This document shows, in pieces, positions 35,025 through 44,495 of a stretch of DNA of 64,000 nt. Position numbers and translations under genes: made by a program. The DNA lies in contig NZ_RZOY02000019.1 in the NCBI RefSeq assembly GCF_004022705.2, positions 16,316-80,315 on the forward strand, read 5' to 3'. Numbering within the stretch: the stretch's first letter is position 1; each line of letters begins with the position of its first letter. Source of the stretch: Mesorhizobium sp. M2D.F.Ca.ET.226.01.1.1. Its GTDB lineage: Bacteria > Pseudomonadota > Alphaproteobacteria > Rhizobiales > Rhizobiaceae. The notes below the pieces were generated by a model. That model was not told the origin of the DNA. It did no database searches and saw only the letters and a program-made list of their open reading frames with translations.

Positions 35025-35846
35025 TCAGCTGAGGCCGAGCACGTCCCGCATGGAATAGAGTCCCGGCTTCTTGCCGCGGGCCCAGAGCGCCGCCTTAACC
35101 GCGCCGCGCGCGAAGATCGCTCGGTCCTCGGCATGATGGGAGAGCGTGATGCGCTCGCCGGTGCCGGCCAGGATCACGCTGTGGTCGCCCACGACGGAGC
35201 CGCCGCGCAGCGTGGCGAAGCCGATCGAGCCCGCCTTGCGCACGCCGGTATGGCCGTCGCGCACCCGCACGCTGTTGGCGGCAAGGTCGATGCCGCGCCC
35301 TTTCGCCGCCGCCTCGCCGAGCAGCAGCGCCGTGCCGGACGGCGCGTCGACCTTGTGGCGGTGGTGCATTTCCAGGATCTCGATGTCGAAATCCTCCGGG
35401 TCGAGTGCCTTCGCGGCCTGTTCGACCAGCACCGCCAGAAGATTGACGCCGAGGCTCATATTGCCGGATTTGACGATCGTGGCATGGCGCGCGGCGGCGG
35501 CGATCCTCGCATTGTCGTCGGCCGAGCAGCCGGTGGTGCCGATGACGTGCACGATGCGCGCCTGCGCGGCATAGCCGGCGAATTCGACGCTTGCCGCGGG
35601 CGCGGTGAAATCGAGCACGCCGTCGGCCTTGGCGAAGGCCGGCAGCGGGTCGTCTACGATCGGCACGTTGATGATGCCGACACCGGCGAGCTCGCCGGCA
35701 TCCTTGCCGAGATGCGGCGAATCCGGCCGCTCGACGGCAGCGGCGACGCGCGCGCCGGGCATGGTATGGATGGCGCGGATCAGCGTCTGGCCCATGCGGC
35801 CGGCGGCGCCCACCACCACCAGGCCCATATCGCCGGCTTCACTCAT
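35025..35846 (-). CDS. dapB: 4-hydroxy-tetrahydrodipicolinate reductase
   Basis: DapB makes tetrahydrodipicolinate with NAD(P)H in the lysine and diaminopimelate route. The 273-residue protein has the nucleotide motif VVVGAAGRMGQT (residues 9-20). VIGTTGCSADDNARI is the GTTG loop. SGNMSLGVNLLAVLVEQAAK and the catalytic EMHHRHKVDAPSGTALLLGEA are clear. Its start overlaps the stop of the upstream ABC exporter gene by four bases. Confidence 0.96.
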   Translation of the reverse strand: MSEAGDMGLVVVGAAGRMGQTLIRAIHTMPGARVAAAVERPDSPHLGKDAGELAGVGIINVPIVDDPLPAFAKADGVLDFTAPAASVEFAGYAAQARIVHVIGTTGCSADDNARIAAAARHATIVKSGNMSLGVNLLAVLVEQAAKALDPEDFDIEILEMHHRHKVDAPSGTALLLGEAAAKGRGIDLAANSVRVRDGHTGVRKAGSIGFATLRGGSVVGDHSVILAGTGERITLSHHAEDRAIFARGAVKAALWARGKKPGLYSMRDVLGLS

Positions 35847-37714
35847 GCGCTTCTCCTGACGGTCTTCTTTGCGCGCATACGCGGCGCCGGGGTCTGGGCC
35901 GAAGTTTGGCTTGCCTTGACGTCGTCGACAAGCCCCAACCCCTTCTTGCCCTGGATCCGGTGGAAGCGGGCATAGATGCTATTCGGATCGGCCATCAGCG
36001 AGGCGTGCGTGCCCTCTTCGACCAGCCGACCCTCTTCAAGCACGATGATATGGTCGGCATTGACCACGGTCGACAGCCGGTGCGCGATGACGATGGTGGT
36101 GCGGCCTTCCATGACATGGGCGAGCGCTTCCTGGACGCGCGCTTCCGCCTCGTTGTCGAGCGCCGAGGTCGCCTCGTCGAGCAACAGGATCGGCGCCTGG
36201 CGCACGATGGCGCGCGCGATCGAGACGCGCTGGCGCTGGCCGCCGGACAGCGTCGAGCCGCCTTCGCCGACCGGCGTGTCGTAACCTTGCGGCTGCTGGC
36301 GGATGAACTCGTCGGCGGCAGCCAGCTTCGCCGCCTGCTCGATTTCGGCGTCAGTGGCAGACAACCGGCCGTAGCGGATGTTGTCGCGGATCGTGCCTTC
36401 GAACAGATAGGGCGCCTGCGCCACATAGGCGATCGATTGGCGCAGCGAATGCTTGGTCACCTTGGCGATATCCTGGCCGTCGACCTCGATCGAGCCCTGG
36501 TCGACGTCGTAGAAGCGCTGCAGCAGCGCCACCATCGTCGACTTGCCGGCACCCGATGCGCCGACGATGGCCGTGACCTTGCCGGCCGCGGCGGTAAAGC
36601 TCAAATCCCGGAGCACCGGCGTGTCGGCGCTGTAGCCGAACGTCACATTGTTGAAGCGCACCTCGCCGGTGGTGATCCTGGCCTCGACCGCATCGGGGGC
36701 GTCGCTCTGCTTCGGCTCGAGGTCGAGCAGCTCGTAGATCATGCGCGCGTTGACCAGGGCACGTTCCATACCGACCTGTGTGCGCGCCAGGCGCCTTGCC
36801 GGGTCATAGGCCAGGATCAGCGCGGTGATGAAGGAAAACACCGCGCCCGGCGGCTGTCCAAGCACCAGCGCCCGATAGCCGGAATAAGCAAGCACGGCGG
36901 TGACGGCGAGACCGCCGAGAATTTCGGAAATCGGCGACAGCCGCTCAGAGACCCGGGCGATCTTGTTGTTACGTTGCTCGGCCATGTCGGCCATGATGCC
37001 GATGCGGCGCGCCAGCTCGTCCTCCAGCGTGAAGGCCTTGACGATGGCGATGCCTTGCGTGGCTTCCTGCACCGACCCGTTCAGCCGCGAGTTGATGAGC
37101 ACCGATTCCCGGTTGATCTTGCGCAGGCGGCCGGTGATGTAGACGACGGCCCAGATCAACGGCGGTCCGATCAGCAGCGAGCTCAGCGACAGCACCGGAT
37201 CCTGGTAGATCATTACGCCGACGAGAGCGACCAGCGAGACCGCGTCGCGGCTGATGGAGGTCAGCGTCAGCGACAGCAGGTCGCGGATGCCGCCGACATT
37301 CTCGTTGACCTGTGCCGCCAGCCGGCCGGAACGCGTCTCGTTGAAGAAGTCGACGCCGAGCTTCATCAGATGGTCGAAGCTGCGCTTCTGGTAGCGGGCG
37401 ACCAGGTTGTTGCCGATCCTGGCCAGCGCCACGGCCTGGCCGTAGCCGGCGAAGCCGCGCAGGACGGAGGCTCCCAGGAAACCGGCGCAGATCCACACGA
37501 TCATGTCGCCGCGCCGTTCGTAGAAGATCTGGTTGATCATCGGGGCCATGATCCACGCCGTGAAGGCGGTGGTGCCGGAAACAATCAGCAGGCAGGCGAC
37601 GGCAACGACATAGGTCCAGCGGTATTCCTTGCCGTTCTCGGCCAGGATGCGGCGCAGCACGGCGCTGACCTCGGTGGGCTGGACTTTCAGTTTGAGCGAA
37701 GTTTGAACAGTCAA
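35843..37714 (-). CDS. MsbA-like ABC exporter (fused permease and ATPase)
   Basis: A 623-residue half-transporter: six membrane helices (about 35-330) then the ATPase (about 360-590) with Walker A IVGASGAGKST, Q-loop YVAQAPYLFEGTIRDNIRYG, signature LSGGQRQRVSIARAI, Walker B ILLLDEATSALD and H-loop VIAHRLSTV. The fold matches the MsbA/LptA-type exporters of lipid A, glycans or drugs; the cargo is not clear. The C-terminal 30 residues are basic. The start is a TTG at 37714, which is uncertain. It overlaps dapB. Confidence 0.9.
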   Translation of the reverse strand: MTVQTSLKLKVQPTEVSAVLRRILAENGKEYRWTYVVAVACLLIVSGTTAFTAWIMAPMINQIFYERRGDMIVWICAGFLGASVLRGFAGYGQAVALARIGNNLVARYQKRSFDHLMKLGVDFFNETRSGRLAAQVNENVGGIRDLLSLTLTSISRDAVSLVALVGVMIYQDPVLSLSSLLIGPPLIWAVVYITGRLRKINRESVLINSRLNGSVQEATQGIAIVKAFTLEDELARRIGIMADMAEQRNNKIARVSERLSPISEILGGLAVTAVLAYSGYRALVLGQPPGAVFSFITALILAYDPARRLARTQVGMERALVNARMIYELLDLEPKQSDAPDAVEARITTGEVRFNNVTFGYSADTPVLRDLSFTAAAGKVTAIVGASGAGKSTMVALLQRFYDVDQGSIEVDGQDIAKVTKHSLRQSIAYVAQAPYLFEGTIRDNIRYGRLSATDAEIEQAAKLAAADEFIRQQPQGYDTPVGEGGSTLSGGQRQRVSIARAIVRQAPILLLDEATSALDNEAEARVQEALAHVMEGRTTIVIAHRLSTVVNADHIIVLEEGRLVEEGTHASLMADPNSIYARFHRIQGKKGLGLVDDVKASQTSAQTPAPRMRAKKTVRRSA

Positions 37715-37846
37715 ATCAGGGGCGCTTCGTGATTATCCGCGTGTCGGATGGGCCGCATTCCGGCATCCTCTTAGCGCCCCGGCTACGGCTTGCCTATGGC
37801 GAAACTTCGTCGCGGCGGCCGATCGTCGTCCCGAAACCGGGCGCGA

Positions 37847-38866
37847 TCACGCCCGCCAGTGCCGCCCCGCCGTGTTGACGCCGAACAGCGACGGCATCCT
37901 GGCATAGGCGGCCAACCCGAGCAGCGCCGCCAGCGGATGGGTAATGACATAGACCGGCATTTCGCGCATCAGCGCGCTGTGCGGCGCCTTGTCCTCGAAG
38001 GCGGCGCGGAAATTGCCGGCCTTCAGCGCCGGCACGATTTTCTGCGCGATGCCGCCGGTGAGGAAGACGCCGCCGCGGCTCATGAACACCAGCGCCAGGT
38101 CGCCCGCGGTGCGGCCGAGGCAGGTGACGAACAGCGCCAGCGCCTCTTCAGCCACCGGATCGGATTTCGAAAGCGCTGCCGCGGTAACCTCGGCCGGCGT
38201 GGCGAAGGGCGCCGGCCTGGCGTCGGCCTTGGCCACGGCGCGATAGACATTGACCAGCCCGCGGCCGCACAGGATCTGCTCGCCGGAAATGCGGCCCTCC
38301 AGCTTGTCGATATGCGGGAACACTTCGAAGTCGCGCGGCGTGCGCGGGCCGATATCCATATGCCCGCCCTCGCCCGGCACCGGGATCCAGTGGTTGAGCG
38401 CGTAGATCAGCCCGGCGACGCCGAGCCCGGTTCCCGGGCCGAGCACGACGCGGCCGGCATTGGGCTCGGGCGTGCCGCCGCCGATCTTCTCCATATGCTC
38501 CTCGCCGAGCGCCACCACGGCCAGCGCCTGCGCCTCGAAATCATTGAGCACCACGACCTCGCTCAGGCCGAGCGTGCGAAACATCTGCCTCGGCTTCACC
38601 ACCCAAGGGCAGTTGGTGAGCGGGATCTCGTCGCCGTCGACCGGCCCTGCGATCGCCAGCACCGCCGAATTCGGCTGGATGGAAGAGCGGTTGAGCACCG
38701 CCGCCTGGATCGCCTCGTCGATGGTCTTGAAATTGGCCGTCTGGACGATTTGCGGCTCGGTCGCCTCCGAATTGGCGTCGAGCACGATCGAGAAGCGCGC
38801 ATTGGTGCCGCCAATGTCGCCAATCAGGACCGGAAACCGCAGCGCTGTCTCGTTCTCGCTTGGCAT
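37847..38866 (-). CDS. glk: Glucokinase
   Basis: Glucokinase of the bacterial Glk family makes glucose 6-phosphate. From ATG 38866 it has 339 residues: LIGDIGGTNARFSIV (phosphate-1 motif, about residue 14), VVLNDFEAQALAVVAL with the catalytic Asp, VLGPGTGLGVAGLI (phosphate-2) and GEGGHMDIGPRT. GAG lies five bases before this ATG. ATG 38902 would add 12 residues and has a weaker ribosome site. No sugar transporter is adjacent. Confidence 0.93.
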   Translation of the reverse strand: MPSENETALRFPVLIGDIGGTNARFSIVLDANSEATEPQIVQTANFKTIDEAIQAAVLNRSSIQPNSAVLAIAGPVDGDEIPLTNCPWVVKPRQMFRTLGLSEVVVLNDFEAQALAVVALGEEHMEKIGGGTPEPNAGRVVLGPGTGLGVAGLIYALNHWIPVPGEGGHMDIGPRTPRDFEVFPHIDKLEGRISGEQILCGRGLVNVYRAVAKADARPAPFATPAEVTAAALSKSDPVAEEALALFVTCLGRTAGDLALVFMSRGGVFLTGGIAQKIVPALKAGNFRAAFEDKAPHSALMREMPVYVITHPLAALLGLAAYARMPSLFGVNTAGRHWRA

Positions 38867-39003
38867 TTTTTCTCGCGCGTCCCCGTTCTGGCCTTCCGCC
38901 ATTCGTCTGTTCGTTGAACTAGCGCATGGGCTTGCAAAGGGAAAGCGGCTTCGCTTCCGGGCCTCATCCAGCCAGCGTGACGATTGGACGTCCGGCTTCG
39001 GCG

Positions 39004-40101
39004 TCAGTTCCCCGGCCTTGGCCTTGGCAGCGGGATGCCGATTTTTGGCGTTGGCGCGAAGGCGCTTGCCGCCGCCGGGATTGAGGCGTTGTCGCTGGAA
39101 ATCGTTTGCGCCGGTTCGCTTGGTTGCGGCTCGGCCGGCTGTGGTTCGGCAACGGCGACAGCGGCGGCTCCGCCGCCATGATAGGTCACCGCCTCCAGCG
39201 AGGGCGCGTCCGGCGCGCTGAGCACGTCCTGGCATTGCTTCGGCAGGTTGGCCATGGTCATTAGGTCGCGCGCCTTTGGCGCGTCCGGGTTCTTGTTCGG
39301 CCGCCACGGCTCCGCGGTGAACCACCAGGCAAGCGGCTTGCCGCAGCCGTCATCGTCCGGCGTCGTCTCCTGCGCCTTGCAGAAAGGCGAGCCCGGCTGG
39401 CAGCCAATGCGCATGTGGAAATGATAGTCATGGCCCCAGAACGGCCGGATCTTGCGCAACCACGTGCGGTCGCCGGTGACGGTGTCGCAGAGCTTCTTCT
39501 TGATGCCGGGATTGACCAGGATACGCTCGACCTCCGGATAGCTGGCCGCGCGCTTCAAAAGCCGCGTATGCGCCGGCGTCCACAGCGCATCCTTCACCAG
39601 ATGCGTCTTTTCATCGACCATCAGCGTCGCGCTCATCGACTCGCGCTGCGCCATGGTCAACGGCCGCTTCGGCATCGGCGTCAGCCAGATGTCGGCGTCC
39701 AGCCCGATCTGGTGCGAGGCATGGCCGGTCATCATCGGTCCGCCGCGCGGCTGCGAAACATCGCCGATCAAGAGACCTGGCCAGCCATCCGCCTGGGCGT
39801 CCCGCGCGAGCTTCTCGATCAGCGAAATCATCGCCGGGTGGCCCCAGCGGCGGTTGCGCGACGGGCGCATCACTTCCCAGCCCGGCCCGTCCATCGGCAG
39901 CGCCACGCCGCCGGTGAAGCAGCCTTTTGAATAGATGCCGAAGGATTGCGCCGGAGCGACCGCAGGCAGCTTTCGCGCCCCGAACAGGTCCTTCGCACGC
40001 GGTTCGGCCGAGATTGCGCCGGCCGCCAGCGCGGCCAAGGTTACCAGCGCGAGCGCGGCGGTCAGGAACGGCTTGCGGTCAGGCAGCGATCGCAAATTCA
40101 T
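39004..40101 (-). CDS. mepA: Penicillin-insensitive murein endopeptidase MepA
   Basis: MepA is a periplasmic LAS-type zinc peptidase that cuts D-Ala-mDAP crosslinks. The 365-residue protein has a signal sequence (to about residue 32). The zinc-site segments GGPMMTGHASHQIGLDADIW and FWGHDYHFHMRIGCQPGSPFC include the metal His and Asp. Cysteines match the MepA disulfides. The tail beyond about residue 290 is Ala/Pro-rich (EPQPAEPQPSEPAQ) and low in complexity, longer than in E. coli MepA. Confidence 0.93.
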   Translation of the reverse strand: MNLRSLPDRKPFLTAALALVTLAALAAGAISAEPRAKDLFGARKLPAVAPAQSFGIYSKGCFTGGVALPMDGPGWEVMRPSRNRRWGHPAMISLIEKLARDAQADGWPGLLIGDVSQPRGGPMMTGHASHQIGLDADIWLTPMPKRPLTMAQRESMSATLMVDEKTHLVKDALWTPAHTRLLKRAASYPEVERILVNPGIKKKLCDTVTGDRTWLRKIRPFWGHDYHFHMRIGCQPGSPFCKAQETTPDDDGCGKPLAWWFTAEPWRPNKNPDAPKARDLMTMANLPKQCQDVLSAPDAPSLEAVTYHGGGAAAVAVAEPQPAEPQPSEPAQTISSDNASIPAAASAFAPTPKIGIPLPRPRPGN

Positions 40102-40196
40102 CAGGCTGGGTCCCCTTCCAGTCTATCCGTTGCCGCAAAGTCAGGCGAGCCCGATCGGAAACGAATCATACCACGCCGCGCGTCCCGCATCGATCA

Positions 40197-41099
40197 TCAA
40201 CGCCTCATCGCGCTGCGCGGCTCTCCGTCCCGCCAGTTACCCTCGGCCCACATCCGCTCCAGCGCCACCCGGTAGTTCGGGAACTGGAAGCGATAGCCGG
40301 CCGCCCTGATCGCCTTGTTGGCAACGCGCTTGTTCTCGCCATAGAAAGACCGTGCCATGGGCGAAAGTTGGGCGGTCTCGAACGGAATTTCCGGCGGCGG
40401 CTCGATGCCCATCAATCCCGCGGCATAGGCGACGACATCCTGCGGCGGCGCCGGCTCGTCGTCGGTGACGTTGAAGATCCCGCCGAGATTCCTGTCGGCC
40501 AGATGCCAGAGCGCGCCGGCGATGTCGTCGCAATGGATGCGGTTGAACACCTGGCCGGGTTTCACGAGCCGCCGCGCGGTGCCGTCCTCGAGATTGGCCA
40601 GCGCATTGCGGCCGGGCCCGTAAATGCCGGAAAGCCGCAGGATCGCCACCGGTTTTCCGATGTCGCGGCCGAGCGTCAGCCATTCCTGTTCGGCAGCCAC
40701 CCGCATCACCGAGCGCTTCGACACCGGTCGGCACGCGCTGGTCTCGTCCACCCAGTCGCCGCCATGGTCGCCATAGACGCCGACGGTGGAGAGATAGCCG
40801 ATCCATTCCAGCGCCAGCATCTTTTTCCATAGCCTATCGCCGGCGACGTTGAGCACCGGGTCGCCGGCCTCGTCAGGGGCGACCGAGACGATGAGATGCG
40901 TGGTCCTGGCCAGCGCATCGCCGAGGTCAGCCGACAGCGAGCCGTCAAACTGCAGCGGCTCGATTCCAGCGAGCTTCAGCGCCTCGAATTTTTCCGGCGT
41001 TCGGGTCGTGCCGAAGACCGGCTCATGCTGTCCGTTGGCCCGCGCGAATGCCTTGCCGGAGTAGCCTGCGCCAAAGATGAAGAAGCGTCTTTCGCCCAT
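40197..41099 (-). CDS. SDR-type NAD(P)-dependent epimerase/reductase (YeeZ-like)
   Basis: The 300-residue protein has an extended-SDR fold: FFIFGAGYSGKAFARA (nucleotide loop, residues 6-21), STVGVYGDHGGDWVDE in the place of the active-site Tyr region, and LRLSGIYGPGRNALANL. It resembles the YeeZ group; its substrate is unknown. The classical YxxxK is not clear, so catalysis is uncertain. ATG 41099 is preferred over the adjoining TTG 41102. It is 12 bases downstream of queG. Confidence 0.8.
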   Translation of the reverse strand: MGERRFFIFGAGYSGKAFARANGQHEPVFGTTRTPEKFEALKLAGIEPLQFDGSLSADLGDALARTTHLIVSVAPDEAGDPVLNVAGDRLWKKMLALEWIGYLSTVGVYGDHGGDWVDETSACRPVSKRSVMRVAAEQEWLTLGRDIGKPVAILRLSGIYGPGRNALANLEDGTARRLVKPGQVFNRIHCDDIAGALWHLADRNLGGIFNVTDDEPAPPQDVVAYAAGLMGIEPPPEIPFETAQLSPMARSFYGENKRVANKAIRAAGYRFQFPNYRVALERMWAEGNWRDGEPRSAMRR

Positions 41100-41111
41100 C
41101 AATGAACCCCA

Positions 41112-42263
41112 TCAATCCGCAGCGGCGGAAGTTGCCAGTGCCGCCTGCCATTCCTCTTGGACTGCCGTATCGATCTCGGTCTTCGAAGCCGTGGCGGCAA
41201 GCTCGCCAAATTCGCGGTCGGGCAGCAATCGCGACAGAGCCCAGATTGCCGCACCCCGCACGAGCGGCGACGCATCGCCAAGCAGGCCGCGCACGACAGG
41301 CGCAAGCGAGGCGTCGCCGGAATTTCCTGCCGCAATCAGAACGTTGCGGACGAAACGGTCGCGGCCGATGCGCTTGATCGGTGAACCGGAGAAGAAGGCG
41401 CGGAACGCCGCATCGTCAAGCGCGAGCAGCTCCGAAAGCTTCGGCTCGCGCAGATCGTTGCGCGCGGCAAGCTTCGCCTCGGAAGCCGCGCTGGCGAATT
41501 TGTTCCACGGGCAGGCGGCGAGGCAATCGTCGCAGCCATAGATACGGTTGCCGATCTTTTCGCGGAATTCGCGCGGGATCGGCCCCTTGTTCTCGATGGT
41601 GAGGTAGGAGATGCAGCGCCGCGCATCGAGCCGGTAGGGGGCAGGAAAGGCATTGGTCGGGCAGGCGTCGAGGCAGGCGCGGCAGGAGCCGCAATGGTCG
41701 ATCTCGGCCTTGTCCGACTCGAGCTCGGCCGTGGTGAAGATCGTGCCGAGGAACAGCCACGAGCCATGCGCGCGGCTGACCAGGTTGGTGTGCTTGCCTT
41801 GCCAGCCGAGCCCCGCGGCTTCCGCCAGCGGCTTTTCCATCACCGGCGCGGTATCGACGAACACCTTCACATCGCCGCCGGCGCGCGCGACCAGCTTGCC
41901 GGCGATCTCCTTAAGCCGGCCCTTCATCACGTCGTGATAGTCGCGGTTCTGCGCATAGACGGAGATCGCGCCGCGGTTGCGCTTTTCCAGGATATCGCGC
42001 GGGTCATGGTCAGGCCCGTAATTCATTGCCAAGACGACGATCGAGCGCACCTCCGGCCACAGCGTCGATGGTTCGGCGCGGCGTTGAAGCGTCTCGGCGA
42101 TCCACTCCATCGAGCCATGAAAACCGTCGGAGACGAATTCGGCGAGCCTTGCCGGCGCCAGCGGGATCGCGTTCGGCCTGGTCACGGCGACCGCCTCGAA
42201 GCCGGCGCGGCGCGCCTCCGCGTCGATCAGCGCGCGCAGTTTTTCAGAAGTCGAGGTCCGCAT
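41112..42263 (-). CDS. queG: Epoxyqueuosine reductase
   Basis: QueG reduces epoxyqueuosine to queuosine in tRNA with cobalamin and two [4Fe-4S] clusters. The 383-residue protein shows CGSCRACLDACPTNAF and CDDCLAACPWNKFA as cluster motifs, plus the catalytic-Asp region VFVDTAPVMEKPLAEAAGLG. The C-terminal HEAT-like part (DASLAPVVRGLLGDASPLVR) is as in QueG. It overlaps the start region of the GST gene by 20 bases. Confidence 0.95.
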   Translation of the reverse strand: MRTSTSEKLRALIDAEARRAGFEAVAVTRPNAIPLAPARLAEFVSDGFHGSMEWIAETLQRRAEPSTLWPEVRSIVVLAMNYGPDHDPRDILEKRNRGAISVYAQNRDYHDVMKGRLKEIAGKLVARAGGDVKVFVDTAPVMEKPLAEAAGLGWQGKHTNLVSRAHGSWLFLGTIFTTAELESDKAEIDHCGSCRACLDACPTNAFPAPYRLDARRCISYLTIENKGPIPREFREKIGNRIYGCDDCLAACPWNKFASAASEAKLAARNDLREPKLSELLALDDAAFRAFFSGSPIKRIGRDRFVRNVLIAAGNSGDASLAPVVRGLLGDASPLVRGAAIWALSRLLPDREFGELAATASKTEIDTAVQEEWQAALATSAAAD

Positions 42264-42936
42264 AATGCGATACCGGCGACAGGCCGCGTACTCGGTCGGA
42301 GAGCAGCGGCCGGAACGACGGCCGTGATTTCACGCGCGTATACCATTCGCGCGCGGCGCTGTGCTCGCGCCAATCGATTTCGCCGAGATAATCGAGCACC
42401 GAAAGCGTCGCCGCCGCGGCGAGGTCGGCATAGGTCACCTTGCTGCCAGCCAGCCAATGGCGAGTGCCGGCCAGCCAGTTGGTGTATTTCATGTGCTGGC
42501 GGATGTTGGCGCGCGCAGCGCGGATCGCCGCTGAGTCGGGCGAGCCGCCGCCGGCCGTTTCCGGCATCACCGGCTTCAGCACGCGCTCGCGCACCAGATG
42601 GCGGGTGACCTCACTTTCGGCCTTCGCCAGATACCAGTCGGTCAGCCGACGGATCTCGGCGCGCTGCATCGGGTCCTCGGCGAACAGCCGCCTGTCGCGC
42701 TTCAAGACGCCGCGCGTCTCGTCGAGATATTCGGCGATCACCATGGCGCCGACGATCGGCACGTCGCCTTCGGCAAGCAGGATCGGCAGCGTGCCGGCCG
42801 GGTTGAGCGCCAGGAACTCCTTGCGCCGCGTCCACGGCTTTTCCTCGATCAGCGCCAGTTCCTCGCCATACTCGCCGAAGGCGAGGCGGACGAACCGGCA
42901 GGTGGCGAACATCGGATGGTGGAAAAGCGTCAGCAT
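42244..42936 (-). CDS. Glutathione S-transferase family protein
   Basis: The 230-residue protein has a thioredoxin-like N-domain (LTLFHHPMFATCRFVRLAFG) with LNPAGTLPILLAEGD and the cis-Pro, then an all-helical C-domain (AGSKVTYADLAAAATLSVLDYL). The site C12 region (MFATCRF) suggests a Cys-type GST. The substrate is unknown. Its 3' end overlaps the 5' end of queG by 20 bases in the same direction, which fits translational coupling. Confidence 0.87.
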   Translation of the reverse strand: MLTLFHHPMFATCRFVRLAFGEYGEELALIEEKPWTRRKEFLALNPAGTLPILLAEGDVPIVGAMVIAEYLDETRGVLKRDRRLFAEDPMQRAEIRRLTDWYLAKAESEVTRHLVRERVLKPVMPETAGGGSPDSAAIRAARANIRQHMKYTNWLAGTRHWLAGSKVTYADLAAAATLSVLDYLGEIDWREHSAAREWYTRVKSRPSFRPLLSDRVRGLSPVSHYADLDF

Positions 42937-43095
42937 GGTTCCGCGATGATAGGGCGCACTGGCGAATCGATACCTGCACCGGTAAGTCTTGGCGGCCCGT
43001 CATGCGGCCGTCACGGTGTTGCGACCTATAGGGGGACTTCCGCGCCGTGACAAGCAAGCCGTTGTCCCCAGCTGTTCCGAAATCCTGAGGTTGCC

Positions 43096-43902
43096 ATGGA
43101 AAGCCAGACCATCGTCGAAGCGCTGCTGCTTGGGCTTTTGGAGGGCCTGACCGAGTTCATCCCGGTGTCGTCGACCGGCCATATCCTGCTTGCCGGCCAT
43201 TTCCTCGGCTTCCACTCCACCGGCAAGGCTTTCGAGATCCTGATCCAGCTCGGCGCGATCCTGGCCATCCTCTGCGTCTATTTCGGCAAGCTCTGGCAAA
43301 TGCTGATCAAGCTGCCCAGCGACCCGCAAACCCGGCACTTCGTCATCGGCATCCTGATTGCCTTCCTGCCGGCGGCGATCATCGGCGCGGTGGGCCACGA
43401 CTTCATCAAAAACTATCTATTCGAATCGCCGCGGCTGATCTGCATCATGCTGATCATCGGCGGCGTGGTGCTGCTCGTCGTCGACCGCATCAACTTCAAG
43501 CCGGTGCATCACGACGTCGAGCGCTTTCCGTTGAGCGTTTATCTCAAGATCGGCCTGTTCCAGTGCCTGTCGCTCATCCCCGGCACCTCGCGCTCCGGCT
43601 CGACCATCGTCGGCGCGCTGTTGATGGGCGTCGACAAGCGCGCGGCGGCGGAATTCTCCTTCTTCCTCGCCATGCCCACCATGGTCGGCGCCTTCGCCTT
43701 CGACCTGTTCAAAAACCGCAACGTGCTGACCTCGGCCGACCTGCCGATCATTTCCGTCGGCTTCATCGCCGCCTTCGTCACCGCGCTCATCGTGGTGCGC
43801 TTCCTGCTCGATTACGTCTCGAAGAACGGCTACGCGCTGTTCGGCTGGTGGCGGCTGGTGGTAGGCATTGCAGGGCTGGTGGCGCTGATGGTTTGGGGGT
43901 GA
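43096..43902 (+). CDS. uppP: Undecaprenyl-diphosphatase (BacA-type)
   Basis: UppP dephosphorylates undecaprenyl diphosphate to recycle the lipid carrier for cell-wall synthesis. The 268-residue protein has about seven helices and the two active-site motifs EGLTEFIPVSSTGH (residues 16-29) and PGTSRSGSTIVGALLMG (about residue 160). It is unrelated to the rhizobial peptide transporter also named BacA. It stands alone, reading away from the GST gene. Confidence 0.96.
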   Translation: MESQTIVEALLLGLLEGLTEFIPVSSTGHILLAGHFLGFHSTGKAFEILIQLGAILAILCVYFGKLWQMLIKLPSDPQTRHFVIGILIAFLPAAIIGAVGHDFIKNYLFESPRLICIMLIIGGVVLLVVDRINFKPVHHDVERFPLSVYLKIGLFQCLSLIPGTSRSGSTIVGALLMGVDKRAAAEFSFFLAMPTMVGAFAFDLFKNRNVLTSADLPIISVGFIAAFVTALIVVRFLLDYVSKNGYALFGWWRLVVGIAGLVALMVWG

Positions 43903-43938
43903 GGCTTCGCCCCCGGGAAATGGCAATCACACACGCCG

Positions 43939-44066
43939 CTCCCCCTCACCCAGCCTCCGCTTCGCTCGGCTGACCTCTCCCCGAGCGGCGAGGAGATTGT
44001 TGGCGTCGCGCCAGTCTCTTCTCCCCTCGGGGAGAAGGTGGCCGCAAAGCGGCCGGATGAGGGAGC
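43939..44066. repeat. Intergenic palindromic repeat, family B
   Basis: CTCCCCCTCACCCAGCCTCC at the left and GCGGCCGGATGAGGGAGCC at the right enclose CTCTCCCCGAGCGGCGAGGA and TTCTCCCCTCGGGGAGAAGG. It fills the convergent gap between uppP and yraN. Confidence 0.78.
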
Positions 44067-44117
44067 CAGCGCCGCCGTATGCGATTGTCCTGCCCCTTGT
44101 AGCAGGGTAAAGCTCGC

Positions 44118-44495
44118 TCAATTCCGCCCATAAAACGCGTTCTCGACATGCACCGGCCAGCGCCAGGGCAGCACGGCCACCATGTCGAAACGCAGCGAAA
44201 GCCGCCCGTAGTCCGGCTGGCGCGACAGCCAGATATCCGCGGCGCCCTCGATGCGCCGCTCCGATTCATGGCCGATCGCTTCCATGGCCTCGATCAAAGT
44301 GCGGCGCGCCTTGACCTCGACGAACAGCACGAGATCGCCACGCCGGGCGATCAGATCGATCTCGCCGAGCCTGGTGCGATGGCGGCGGGCAAGGATGCGG
44401 TAGCCTTTCAGCATCAGCGCCAGCGCCGCCAGCCATTCGCCGCGATGGCCGCGCCGGTAAGCTTTTCGGCGATGGCCTAAAGTACGCTCAGCCAT
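44118..44495 (-). CDS. yraN: YraN family (UPF0102) endonuclease-like protein
   Basis: The 125-residue protein has the restriction-endonuclease-like core of UPF0102: GHRGEWLAALALMLKGYRIL, RTRLGEIDLIARRGDLVLFVEVKAR with the E-D-ExK residues. Its cellular role is unknown; a part in DNA processing has been suggested. It overlaps the rsmI stop by eight bases, the conserved rsmI-yraN pair. Confidence 0.92.
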   Translation of the reverse strand: MAERTLGHRRKAYRRGHRGEWLAALALMLKGYRILARRHRTRLGEIDLIARRGDLVLFVEVKARRTLIEAMEAIGHESERRIEGAADIWLSRQPDYGRLSLRFDMVAVLPWRWPVHVENAFYGRN